Positions 47,542 through 57,659 of a DNA stretch of 64,000 nt are shown here, piece by piece. The notes beneath the pieces were generated by a model. The model saw nothing but the letters and a program-made list of their open reading frames with translations. It did no database searches and was not told the DNA's origin. The stretch is from Piper betle (taxonomy: Eukaryota; Streptophyta; Magnoliopsida; Piperales; Piperaceae), in contig JAURVB010013359.1 of NCBI GenBank assembly GCA_033002965.1, forward strand, positions 62,001 through 126,000, read 5' to 3'. Made by a program: the position numbers and the translations under genes. Positions within the stretch are counted from its first letter, which is position 1, and each line of letters begins with the position of its first letter.

Positions 47542-47742
47542 TGGGATGGATGCAATGGATTTGAGGCGTGGCATTACAATGGCTATTGATGCAGTAGTGA
47601 CCAATTTGAACAGTCGAACGCGAATGATCAACTCGATTGAAGAAATAGCACAGGTTGGGACTATAACATCTAATGGAGAAAGGAAGATTGGTGCGCTGAC
47701 TGCAAAAGCCATGGGACAAGTTGGCAACGAAGGAGTTCTAGC
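47476..47742 (+). pseudogene. CPN60: captured CPN60 (mitochondrial HSP60) fragment
   Basis: In the frame +1 relative to the PRD3 part it reads GTTCATILTHAIFPDGCKS, then VANGMDAMDLRRGITMAID, AVVTNLNSRTRM and IEEIAQVGTITSNGERKIG, ending near VGNEGVL. This is a colinear ~88-residue piece of the mitochondrial chaperonin, from the GDGTTCAT ATP-site motif through the intermediate-domain region. No intron is present. The frame stays open to TAA at about 47818, so a 90-codon ORF from ATG 47546 exists. It is too short to be a chaperonin. Confidence 0.88.
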
Positions 47743-47840
47743 TGATGTTCTAGTACAAACTTCTTTACCTTCTACTGCTCAAATGAAACTGTTCTTTGTA
47801 AACTGTAATCTTTACTAACCTTGAGGACAAGGTTATTTTC

Positions 47841-47854
47841 AAAGGGGAGGGTAT
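47841..47854 (+). other. polypurine tract
   Basis: AAAGGGGAGGGTAT directly before the 3' LTR, the expected plus-strand primer. Confidence 0.85.
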
Positions 47855-48193
47855 TGGTATGAATATAATGGGCACGCGTTTGAATGTAAGGGTTGGAGGG
47901 AAACAACAGGGATGGGGTTTGTGAAACAGGGGATATAAAAACAGAGTGTGGGAATTGTAATTGGCATCTTTGGGTGATAATAAATCTTCGTTTTAGTTTG
48001 TTATTCTCTTCCGACTTTTCAGGAAGAACAACCAGGGAGTAAGGTCCGTCCTTGCTTCCATCCATACCAACTCCACTTCGATTCCATCTTCATCACCTGC
48101 AGGTCGTCATCGCCATGGCGCCCGTGAAGCAGAGTAGGAAGCAGAGTCGAGGGAAAGGAATCCTTGGCGACGCTGGTGAAGAAGAACCTACCA
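47855..48193 (+). repeat. 3' LTR of the PRD3/CPN60 element
   Basis: 339 bp, same length as the 5' LTR, followed at once by the target duplication GAAGT. Confidence 0.92.
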
Positions 48194-48660
48194 GAAGTCA
48201 ACACTCACATCAGTGAAGAGAATGCCGGCGACTCCAGTCATAGCAAACCCGCAATGAACAAGCTCTGGCTGCACATACCATCTCAAGCTCTTGGGATGCT
48301 CTCCCAGTCCCAGTGGATTAAATCCGAAGTCCCCAGCAAGACTAGAGGAGGCCACATACAATATGTTGTGAGATAGAGAATTCGCACATATTCACAAATA
48401 ATCACTGACTTTTCCAGCATGGTTGGAACGAAGTGGAGACCTGCCATCCAGATGGGGAGGTGGGTCCAATCCACGAAGCCATGTTGGTCGTTGTTGAGCT
48501 CGAACGAGCAGAGAAGAGGAAGGAAGATTTGGGGCGAGCTTCAATGGCGCCGAAGTGACAAGAAATGGGTTTTGACAATTAGGGATGGTGGAGAGGGGGA
48601 GATGAGAGTTGATGAAGAAGGGCGAGGGAGGAGACTTCTCATCACAGTAGCAGCTGCCAT

Positions 48661-49385
48661 GCTCACTTCGGACGTGTACAACTTGCGGCCTGAGTCTCTC
48701 CGCCTCTATATATAGATTCTGATTTTTTGTGCGTGTCTAGTCCACACGAAGCTATTTTTCTTTCTTATTTACAATATTTGAACAATTGATTCCTATTTAC
48801 CACAGACAGGCATTTTTACTTTTTTTGTTTTGCCATAAAGGCATTCTGGTGATAGTAATTTTGAACAAGAATCAACTAAACCACTAATTTTCAACCTTTT
48901 TTTCCCACTGATTTATTAATTAGCTCATTAAAATAGTCGTTTGAAGTTTGCTTGCACGGAGTATTTATCAATGGGTGTCTTTTGCATCTCTAAATTCATT
49001 CGCACGGCATCTTCAAAAATATCTAAAAAAAACATTCCCGAAGAAGAGAGTTTTTTAAGAACTGACCCAATCAACTTCCCAACGAATGTAGCCTTAGAGA
49101 CATAGGAGACTTGACTTTATTAGTTCCTTGTCCATAATGCTCCACAGTACTTAAGGAAATGTACATATGTCAAGTTCAAGTGACAACATAGCTTACAGCA
49201 TATTTTCACATTTTCTTCAACACAGCATCAACCCCCAAAAAGCAGCAACAATCATACAGCCCAAGTCTCATAATTCATACATTTTTTATGAAGAATTTGG
49301 CAGCTAAACTTAAGTAGAAAAGATGTGCAGAAATTAAAATGGATATGAGAGTAGCATAAAAATTGTGAAGATCAGTACCAAACAC
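48661..49385. other. intergenic
   Basis: Promoter side of the LHCA5-like pseudogene (minus) and 3' flank of the WEB-like gene (minus). No coding sequence seen. Confidence 0.5.
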
Positions 49386-52016
49386 TTATGCTAACTCTGA
49401 ATGTGCCTTCCTTTTCGCCAAAAACATTATAATGCGGGGAAAAAACTTACGCTTTTTCTTTGATTTGGAATCAGATACCACATTGTCAGCTTCCCTCCGA
49501 AAGCTGAAAAAGTTGTGGTCATGCAACTGTTGTTGAGCTCTGATAGCACTCAACTCACTACTATCAAAACTGTTGTGTTCTCTCTTCCCTTCAAAGCTAC
49601 TTGAGGAACTTCTTGATTCACTAGCTCTTTTGTGTTGTTCGTTCTTAGCTGTCCACATTCTCAACTCGTGCTCGGCACCAAGTTTCCCTCCCAAGCTTTC
49701 TCTGCATTCTCAATTGAAATCCTCAACGATTCCTTCCTCTCGTCCCTTTCCTTAACAACTTCCTCCAACTTCTCCAAGCTTCTCGCTTCTGATTCTTTGC
49801 ACCGTTCTACATGAGATACAACTGATGATATGAGCATGTTGGCATGTTGTTCTGCGTCATGGGCCTGCTTGCTTAGCGTGCAATACTCTTCTAAAGTGAG
49901 TGTTGCTACTTCAGCTTCTGATCCTAGTTTTGTCCCGGACTGACTTCCTTCCATGGCTTCAATTGCAGCGAAAGCTAGCTTCTCTGATGCCTTAGATGCT
50001 TCTATCTCCTTTAAAACTGCATTCAGCCTACTGTTTGTGGTGTTGAGCTCTGCCTTGACCAGTTCGGCTTCGTCCTTGAGTTTTCTATACTCCTTTTGTG
50101 CAAGCTTGGCCGCAGATTTTTCTTGTTCTTCTTCTTGTGCTGCTTGCTCAATCGTTGCAGCAAGCTTTTCCAATTCTGCTCTCCTTCCAATTTCAGAAGT
50201 CCGAATTGCTTTCAGTTCAGTAAATGTATTTGCCAATTCGGACTCAAGAGATGCAACAGCTGTTAAGGTCATTTCTTGTCTTTGTTTTGTAGAAGTTAAT
50301 TCGGTCTTTTCTCTCTGTAGCTCAGACTTGAGGGATACGGCTGCTGCAACTCTCAAACATTTCACATCTTGGGTAGCCTTGTCTATGTTTATCTTGGCCT
50401 GTTCGAGCTTCTTTCTCACCAAGTTGAGGGAATTCTGCTGGTTGCAGCCACTTTCGTCCATTTTCTTGATATTATCAGCTACCCCATTTCCATCCTTAAC
50501 CATGCGTGAAGAGGGTTGCTTATGGGTGGTCAATTCTAATCTTAAATTGCGTAGTACCTGAGCAGATGCATCCAACTTGGACTTTGTTTGCTTCATAGAT
50601 TCTACTTGCTCATTCAGCAGTTTTACCTCCTTCTCAGCAGCTTCCATTTCTTTCCCCCAGATGAGCTCGTCCTGCTCTTTAGCCATGAATACTGCAATTC
50701 TTTTTTCTTCAACTTCCAAATGAGCTGCATGGGCAGATTCAAGAGACCCCTTAGCCATTTTGAGTTCTAAAGTCAGCTCCTCCACAGTCTTCTCAACATC
50801 CATAGAAGCAGCAACTGCCTCTTCTGCCCTATCCACAACAAAAGTTCTTTCGTCAGACAAAGCTAAATACTCTCTTCTCAATGCATTTAGCTCAGATTTA
50901 ACTAATTCTAGATCCTTAACAGCAGCATTGTAGCGAGCTTCTGATACTTCTGTTTCTGCTTTCGCAGGTATGCTAGCTTCATCAGCTAATCCCTGTTCTA
51001 ATTCCCTCACTTTTAGGTGAGCTAATTCCGAATCATGTTTTGCTTGATTCTCTTCCATCAAGGCCTTCTCCAGCTTTAGATTAAGTTCCGCAAATAACTT
51101 TTTAGTGCTAGCCAAATCTTCTACTGCTTGGACTTTCGGAGACTCAGTAGCCTCAAAATTTTTCTGATACTGGGGTACTTCTTCATAAACCTGTTCAAGT
51201 TCAAGCTCAACATATTTCTGCCTCTGCAAGCGATGAATAAGGGTAGAATTAGGAAAAAGATACCTGTATATGGTTGCTAGAAAAGATTTTCAGCTTTACT
51301 TAGTTCTTTTAATTAAAAATATGTAAAGGAACCCTCAAACTTTTATGGCTTCAAATAAATTTGTATAAGATTAGTACCATAATCAGTGGACATCCTTACC
51401 ACACATATATCACTGCTCCCCAATAGCTTCATCTGCCAATAAAAATTACCATCTAATGACTATTCGAACACTACCCTTATCAAAATGGAATGAAAAAAAC
51501 AGTTGAAAATAGTATGAATGCAAAAACCATGGCATTGAGGAGTTCCATTAATCGTTGTTCCAAGCATGTAAAATGCATCTATGTACACTGGATGACTGTA
51601 AAAAGGAGAAACTTTGAAGAGATCTGTTTTACCTCCGACTTCTGGATCTTCTGGGCTTTCCAGTCGACGATTCTCCCATACTCTGGATACAACATCTTTG
51701 ACAGATTCAAAAGGAGCTGCATTATCTACAGCGGACTTTTGCAGAACATTGTTTGTAGCTGTTTCTATACAGCTTACGTAAGTTGAAGCATCAAAAGAAT
51801 GCCCATCAGATAGTTGCGCCACATTTGCATCAGGAGCTGCTGAACTCTCCGATAAACCTGCCAAATGAAATCCATTTTTTTCATTTGAATAGCTAGTTAA
51901 AAGGTTTAATCAGCAATTAATGCACTTCTGTCCACTGGCTTACCTACAGCGTTGGACATGAATGGTGCTTGAGCATCTCCTGCTGTCTTGGTTTGATCTC
52001 CAGTCTTTGTACCCAT
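49386..52016 (-). CDS. WEB-family coiled-coil protein (chloroplast photorelocation type), one frameshift
   Basis: Long coiled-coil protein of the WEB1/PMI2 (DUF827) family; WEB1 and PMI2 keep up the speed of chloroplast movement under blue light. Exons on the minus strand: 52016-51944 (MGTKTGDQTKTAGDAQ), 51857-51640 (ending APFESVKDVVSRV... DPE) and 51223-49386. Phase is right only with the weak donor GTCGGA at 51639; the better-looking GTAAAA seven bases later would break the frame. Family wording: VEELTLELKMAKGSLESAH, AHLEVEEKRIAVFMAKEQD, ADEASIPAKAETEV. The end is KKKRKFFPRIIMFLAKRKA. A one-base loss in an A run at about 49681-49690 shifts the frame before KLGAEHELRMW. Repaired, it would be 709 residues. 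The frameshift may be a sequencing error or a real lesion. Confidence 0.8.
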
Positions 52017-53559
52017 GTAACTGGTTTGTAGCAAAGTCTGCAGATTGTGACAACAATTTTTTCTCGATATATCTGACGCAGATGATTTTGCGTATCTGTG
52101 GTTTAATTTCATTATAGATCAAATGGAAAGGAAAAACAAGTCCTAAACAATTAATCCATTTGACTTAGAATACACATACACGTATAGTTGTCACCAAAAT
52201 TTAAACTTCAAATGCGCCATGAAGAATTCATTGTTGATGTTCGGCACAAAATTGATGCAGTGAAGCCTTTTGGCATGACTATGAATTTAATCTAAATGAG
52301 AGACACGATTCACTTTTGGACAAAACAAACTATATTGATTGATAGTATTGAGTAGCAGCAGCCAGAAGTCGGAACAAATGAAAAACGCACAAAAAATGAA
52401 AAACGGAAAAAACACTCTATCTAATAACCATACCAGACCATAGATTTATAGTACTTTCAAAAAATTTCTCAACACATATTACAGATCTAAGTTCACAAAG
52501 GCACCAAGGTTCATGGAAACTAACAACGAGCTCAAAATAAAATAATTAAAGGAGAACCCATATCGCTTTTCATCATACAAGTGAATGCAAACACATGATA
52601 TTATGCAGCTCAACCGAAATATTGTGGCAGGCAAGAAAAAGAAAGAGAGACAACAAGAGGGAGCCAACTGACTGGGTTTACGCAAAAGGAGATGTCTGAG
52701 CAGAGGTAATCAAAGATGAAAAGCCAAAAGTCTAATCGACTGCATTTTTTCTCAGAGTAGTTTCAGACGAAGAATAATATTGGCCATAAAAAGTTGAGAA
52801 GAAGAGACGCTTGAAACACATGAAGGGAGGAATACGCACCACCTCACGATCTAACTGCGATGCTATGTCATCTTTTCAAGAAAAATGCAGACTTTTCTCC
52901 CTTGAGACAAAATATATTTTACAATCCTAGTATTTGAGCTTAGCTCTGCATGGATTTATGCCACATATCATTGCAAAGAAGAATTCTGGAAGTTCGTTAT
53001 TATTACTATTATCGGTGAGTTACTGGTTACAGATTTTCCATTAAATAAACAAAATGAAAATTCTCCACCTCGCATTCAGAAACTCCAACACATATTGACA
53101 ATATCCTGATTTAAGAGGCTTCCCGATGGCTCCGTTTGTTCTGTTTTGTGACCGTTGGGAGGCATTTTTGCCATGTTAGCAGAGATAACTCCTAAAGACG
53201 GGACCCAGAAAACTGTATGTATGTTTTATTTCGATCTACCTAAGTAATGAAGAAGGTATGGAACGAAATGATCCATTTCCCTGTCCAATCTGATTGGCTA
53301 GAGCTTAACACAGCTACAACCAACCAATATTTTTGGTTCCATTGTTGGCCATGCCAACATCTTCCATGGACACCCTTCAAACTCGACAACCAACAGAAAC
53401 CTGTCTTCCCTTTCATTGAAAAACAATAAAAAAGTAAAAAGTTCCTGCAAAGTTTCTCCGCTCCATCAAACTGAAATCAGAAGGAAAAAAGTCGGCAATC
53501 CCAACAGCCCAATTATTCATCTTCTATGGTGTTTGGGCTGATCTTTCTTATGAACTACG
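52017..53559. other. intergenic, divergent promoters
   Basis: Between the minus-strand WEB-like gene and the plus-strand malectin-like gene. It should hold both promoters and possibly a 5' UTR exon of the former. No coding sequence recognised. Confidence 0.45.
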
Positions 53560-56119
53560 ATGTCTCTCCGTATATTCCTTCTATCGCTTGCTAGCATCCC
53601 CCTGCTCGCTCATTCCATACCTGCACCTCGAGGTATTGTTCCTGCATTCCATCAAATTTCTAGCTTTAATACAATTAACGAGACCACCTTTCACTCTCTT
53701 TCTTCGAGATACATTTCTTATATCATGCACCTCCAATATGATCAAAACTATGATACACGATTGAACTATATGTACGTTATCCATGCATGCAGGTTTCTTC
53801 ATAAATAGTGGAGCGTCCAGCGAAAGCACCAGCGAGGAGGGCGTGAAATGGATCACCGACGACGGCTTCATCGACGTGGGAAACAAGACCAGCCTCCGGA
53901 CACCGGACCTCCACCCCATCCTCTCCACCCTTCGCTTCTTCCCCGACCCATCTCCTCGCAAGTACTGCTACACCTTCCCCGTTACCAAGGGCGCCAAGTA
54001 CATCGTACGGACGGTCTACTTCTACGGTGGCTTCGACGGCAGGCCGGCGCCGCCTGTCTTCGACCAGATCGTCGGTAGCACCAAGTGGAGCACCGTTGAT
54101 ACCGCGGATGACTATGCCAAGGGTTTGAGTTCCTTCTACGAGATCGTCGTCAAGGCCGTGGACAAGTCCCTAAGCGTGTGCTTAGCAAGAAATAAGCGCA
54201 CCGGCGGTGGCAGCCCTTCATCTCCGCCTTGGAGGTGGGGTTCTTGGAGAAATCAATGTATGATCCTATTAATTTCTCTAAGTATTTCCTCTGCACAGTT
54301 GCTAGGCATAACTTCGGTCATCAAGGCAACCCCATTAGGTATACAACTTACATTGTCTTTTTTCTAGTCTCTGTATTTGGTTAATATAAATATTATGGCG
54401 AGCTGTAATAGTTGATAATTATACTAAACCCAACTATTACCAGACTTGAATAGAGCTCTTCGGCTCTTTGTGATGAATATAAGTTTGTGTTAAAATTGGA
54501 AACGTTGTGTCTAGCTTTCCAGATGATCCATTCAACCGGAACTGGGAGCAATTCACTGATTCAAACCCCATCGTTTCTTCCCGCTCAACCATGGACACTT
54601 CCGAATTTTGGAACATTCCTCCGAGCAAGGTGTTCCACAAGGCCTTGACGACTAGTCGCGGCCAGCAGCTCCAGCTGCGGTGGCCACCAGTGTCCCTGCC
54701 GAATGCTAGCTATTACATTGCACTCTACTTCCAGGACAACCGCACGCCTAGCCCCTATAGTTGGAGAGTGTTCACCGTGGCCATCAATGGGAAGGACTTC
54801 TACCGGGACCTGAATGTGACCGCCGAAGGTGTGGCTGTGGTCTCCAAGAACTGGCCCCTCTCTGGGCATACAAAGATAACAATGACGCCCGCCGATGGTT
54901 CGCCAGTAGGACCAGTTATAACAGCCGGCGAGGCCTTTCAGATTGTTCATGTGGGCAGAAAGACGCACAATATCGATGGTATATTACTTGCTCCGAACAT
55001 CCGTTTCTCATTAAGAGTATAGTTTTTTCTCCTCGTCCTTCAAGTTTTTTGCTTATTTTGCAACAAATCTCGTCAGTTGATGCAATGGAGGAGCTTGCAA
55101 GGAGCTTGAATAATCCCCCTGCCGATTGGAAGGGAGATCCTTGCTTGCCAAAGGAAAATTCCTGGAGTGGAGTAACCTGCTCTAACGACAAGCATGCCCG
55201 AGTAGTTGCCTTGTGAGTTCCCACTCCATATTTTTAGTTTCTGGGCTGATAAATACATGTTCAATATCAATGTAATACAAGTTACCATTGTTTTGCTTCT
55301 GGCTTCTGGCCATGGGCATGTACATGATAAATAATTTATCCAGTTCACGGTTGGCCTGCCTGTTCAACTGCATTCTTCAAAAATTTCTCTACTACTGTAC
55401 AGGCATAATAACAAAAGCGGTACCTTTAAAATATTGTAGGAACTTTACAAGCTTTGGCCTCTCAGGATCATTGCCCCCCAACATTGCCAACTTGACAGAA
55501 ATCAGACACATGTAAGCGTCCCACAGAGACACAAATTATAGCATGCAAAGAGAGAACGTACGAATGAATGTATTGATTTACTTGGTTTTATGGTCGTCAC
55601 AGATACATGGGGAGTAACCGGCTTTCAGGTTCTATTCCAGAAATAAGTCCTCTGCATAAACTCATATCAGTGTAAGCATTTGTTTTGAAATCTTGAAGGT
55701 ATCACATCCTCTCAATCTATTCTGTTCGCATGTATATCTCATACTTCTCTATTCTACTTTGTGAATTACGCTATAGGCATTTGGAAGATAATCAACTTAC
55801 TGGTAGTATACCAAACACTCTTGGCAATCTGCCCCGCCTCCAGACGCTGTAAGTTTGATGTTGTTGCTCAAGAACTAAAAAAAGGCTATTTTCTTATAGA
55901 GCATGAATTGCTTTTGAATGAATATGCAGGTACTTACAGAACAACAAACTTGAAGAGGCAATTCCACAAAATCTAAGAAATAGAAAGGACATGGATTTTA
56001 AGTAAGTCAGAAATGCAACGCTTTCTGCTTTGATGCAACATCTGACATGATCATTGACAGCCATAATAAATTTCCTCTTTAGGGTCTATGGAAACAATTT
56101 AGCCGGTGGCAGTGAATAG
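53560..56119 (+). CDS. malectin-like/LRR extracellular protein without kinase, one frameshift
   Basis: Receptor-like protein with an N-terminal malectin-like (di-glucose-binding type) region and a few LRRs. Exons: 53560-53632 (signal peptide MSLRIFLLSLASIPLLAHS), 53793-54338, 54515-54978, 55077-55212, 55440-55511, 55603-55671, 55777-55848, 55930-56001, 56083-56119. The malectin-like part has TLRFFPDPSPRKYCYTFPV, YIVRTVYFYGGFDGRP and DDPFNRNWEQF. LRRs follow, one per exon (GLSGSLPPNIANLTEIRH, LSGSIPEISPLHKLISV, NQLTGSIPNTLGNLPRLQT). It ends VYGNNLAGGSE with TAG, no membrane segment and no kinase. One base is missing in GGTGGCAGCC at about 54212; with it the frame continues as PFISALEVGFLEKSMYD. 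It is either an assembly error or the start of decay. Homologues include LRR receptor kinases and the kinase-less At1g25570/At3g05990 type. Confidence 0.78.
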
Positions 56120-57480
56120 CAATCGGAGCAACTGAACTGACCAAAGAATTATACATAAGTTGAGAGCTTCAAAAGAGGGCGCAAAAAGTTTTACGTACAT
56201 AAGAAATGATCACCATAAGAAAACTTGTCAGCAGTGCCATGAAAGTTCCCAATTGGATAAATGTCGATAAAACTGCTTCGAGGTGTATCTAAAATATAAA
56301 GTATAAAACCATTATAATACTCTGCTTTACATTCACACCAACAATCGAAATAGTTAAGATGATCAGAAGCTGGAAAAGATAAAGACAACAATCTTTTTAG
56401 TTCAAGTACGTAAGATAAAAATTTGTATTATCCCAAAAACCACCAGCATATATATGCACATGTACCTTTCCCTCTAGCTAGTCAATGATGACAGCACAAT
56501 CAGGAGTAGATTCCATGGAGAAGAAAATTTTTTCTAACTAACCGCATCAGCTGGCTAACATATCAGATTGATGCAAATCCGCTCAAGCTGGTTTAAAACT
56601 GTAAGACAAGATGAGTTCGTTTACACAAATAAATGCAATGTAATTCATAATATTGGAGGAGATGATGATCGAACCATACCACTTATTCCAACTTTTAATA
56701 CAAGTATGAAGCCCAACATTTTGACAGCATCATAAGTTAGTCTAAATAGGCTAAATAAGCTTGGAATAGTAATATGATATTAAGAGTTCAAAGCAATTCA
56801 TTGCAGCAGGGCCAACTTTTACAATGAAAAAGGCAGAGACACATTGAACAAAATTGCAAACATTGAACACAATTACTATTACACACCGTTCCATTTAAGA
56901 TCTGAAACTTCAGTTTCTCTTGAAATGGTAGCTAATTTTATAGAACAGAGGAGGTTACGTATGACGCAAAAGGTTGTCAATATGCAATCACGAGAACAGT
57001 GAAATCAAGGTAAAACAATCCAAACAATACAATATATTAAAAAAATGTCGGATAAGAGAACAGGACACATTTGCAGTTTAAACAAACGAACACAATTGCA
57101 GTTTAAGAAAAAAACAAATTATCTGCTTAATTCTGAAACCCTCGTTCGTTGAAAAAACTTCAGGATGAATGAACCTGAAAGAAGAAAATGAAAAAACTTC
57201 AAGACACATTGTCGGGCTTGTAACAATCTACAACCCATCTGTTCGCTAATGTGTAGTTAAAAAATATCACCCCATTGGAAGCTTTTAAACTTTTTTAAAA
57301 TAAAAATCGTGTCACTGTTAACAAACTCGTTTTTCGCAACTCGCAAGGCAGTTATGAAGGATTTTTAACATTTGATGCTCTTGTTAATTCTAAGTGTCTA
57401 ATGCGTGAACGTATATTTTTACGATTGACAGATCTTCAGTTGTCTGTTTGCTTGGTCTTTAGAGGAGCTGTTTTACTAAT
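56120..57480. other. intergenic, AT-rich
   Basis: 3' flank of the malectin-like gene, then AT-rich sequence. Nothing recognisable. Confidence 0.5.
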
Positions 57481-57517
57481 TTTTTAGCATTTGCCTGGCA
57501 CGATTTAGAAAGACTTT

Positions 57518-57653
57518 ATGGCTGAATATGTTCCTGGTTTCATTGAGTTCATCTTTACAGGCAATGTTCAGAAAATTACTGCTCACAAGTACATAGAAGT
57601 AATGGAAGATTTGAATAATGGAAAACCTTTTGAACTTTTTTTCAGGTTCTGTA
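57518..57653 (+). pseudogene. possible orphan exon, family not recognised
   Basis: An open stretch reads AEYVPGFIEF and GNVQKITAHKYIEVMEDLN then NGKPFELFF. There is a potential acceptor (TTTACAG at 57562) and a potential donor (TTCAG then GTTCTG at 57653). It looks like real protein sequence rather than noise, but I cannot name the family and see no neighbouring exon. Low confidence. Confidence 0.3.
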
Positions 57654-57659
57654 ACTTTT

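Larger units (their letters stand above)
44669..48193 (+). mobile_element. LTR retroelement carrying captured PRD3 and CPN60 coding sequence
   Basis: A complete 3,525-bp element. LTRs are 44669-45007 and 47855-48193, both 339 bp, TGGTATG...CCTACCA. The PBS TGGTATCAGAGCC is at 45011, the PPT AAAGGGGAGGGTAT at 47841-47854. A perfect 5-bp target duplication GAAGT lies at 44664-44668 and 48194-48198. I count three LTR differences, so it is young. Inside there is no protease, reverse transcriptase, RNase H or integrase. Instead come a Gypsy-like gag fragment, an unidentified coding segment, an intronless part of the meiotic gene PRD3/PAIR1 and an intronless part of mitochondrial CPN60. It must have been mobilised in trans. 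It sits in an intron of the LHCA5-like pseudogene, in opposite orientation. Maize Bs1 is a known precedent for multi-gene capture by an LTR element. Confidence 0.93.
43442..48660 (-). pseudogene. LHCA5: LHCA5-like light-harvesting protein pseudogene
   Basis: Remains of a nuclear gene for a chloroplast photosystem I antenna protein. Minus-strand exons: 48660-48441 (transit peptide from MAAATVMRSLLPRP, then RPTWLRGLDPPPHLDG, with a frameshift/TGA near 48546); 48341-48209 (LAGDFGFNPLGL, SLRWYVQPELVH, MTGVAGILFTD, donor GTGAGT); 44498-44391 (LLRATGLSNVPIWHEAGAV, KYEFANTETLFF); about 43736-43676 (GLAKGTDNVNEWKLKEVKNG); 43579-43442 (RLAMVAMLGIFVQASVTHT, then a frameshift before LSNPCHATVIQTL). The wording fits LHCA5 rather than the abundant LHCA1-4. 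The exon(s) for the MGFAETKRYMD-to-NPL part are missing and other repeat DNA occupies that interval. Its second intron holds the chimeric retroelement 44669-48193. Probably not functional. Confidence 0.82.

Noticed and set aside
49953..50561. 202-residue ORF on the plus strand
   Set aside because: Antisense shadow of the Glu/Ala/Lys-rich WEB-like coiled coil.
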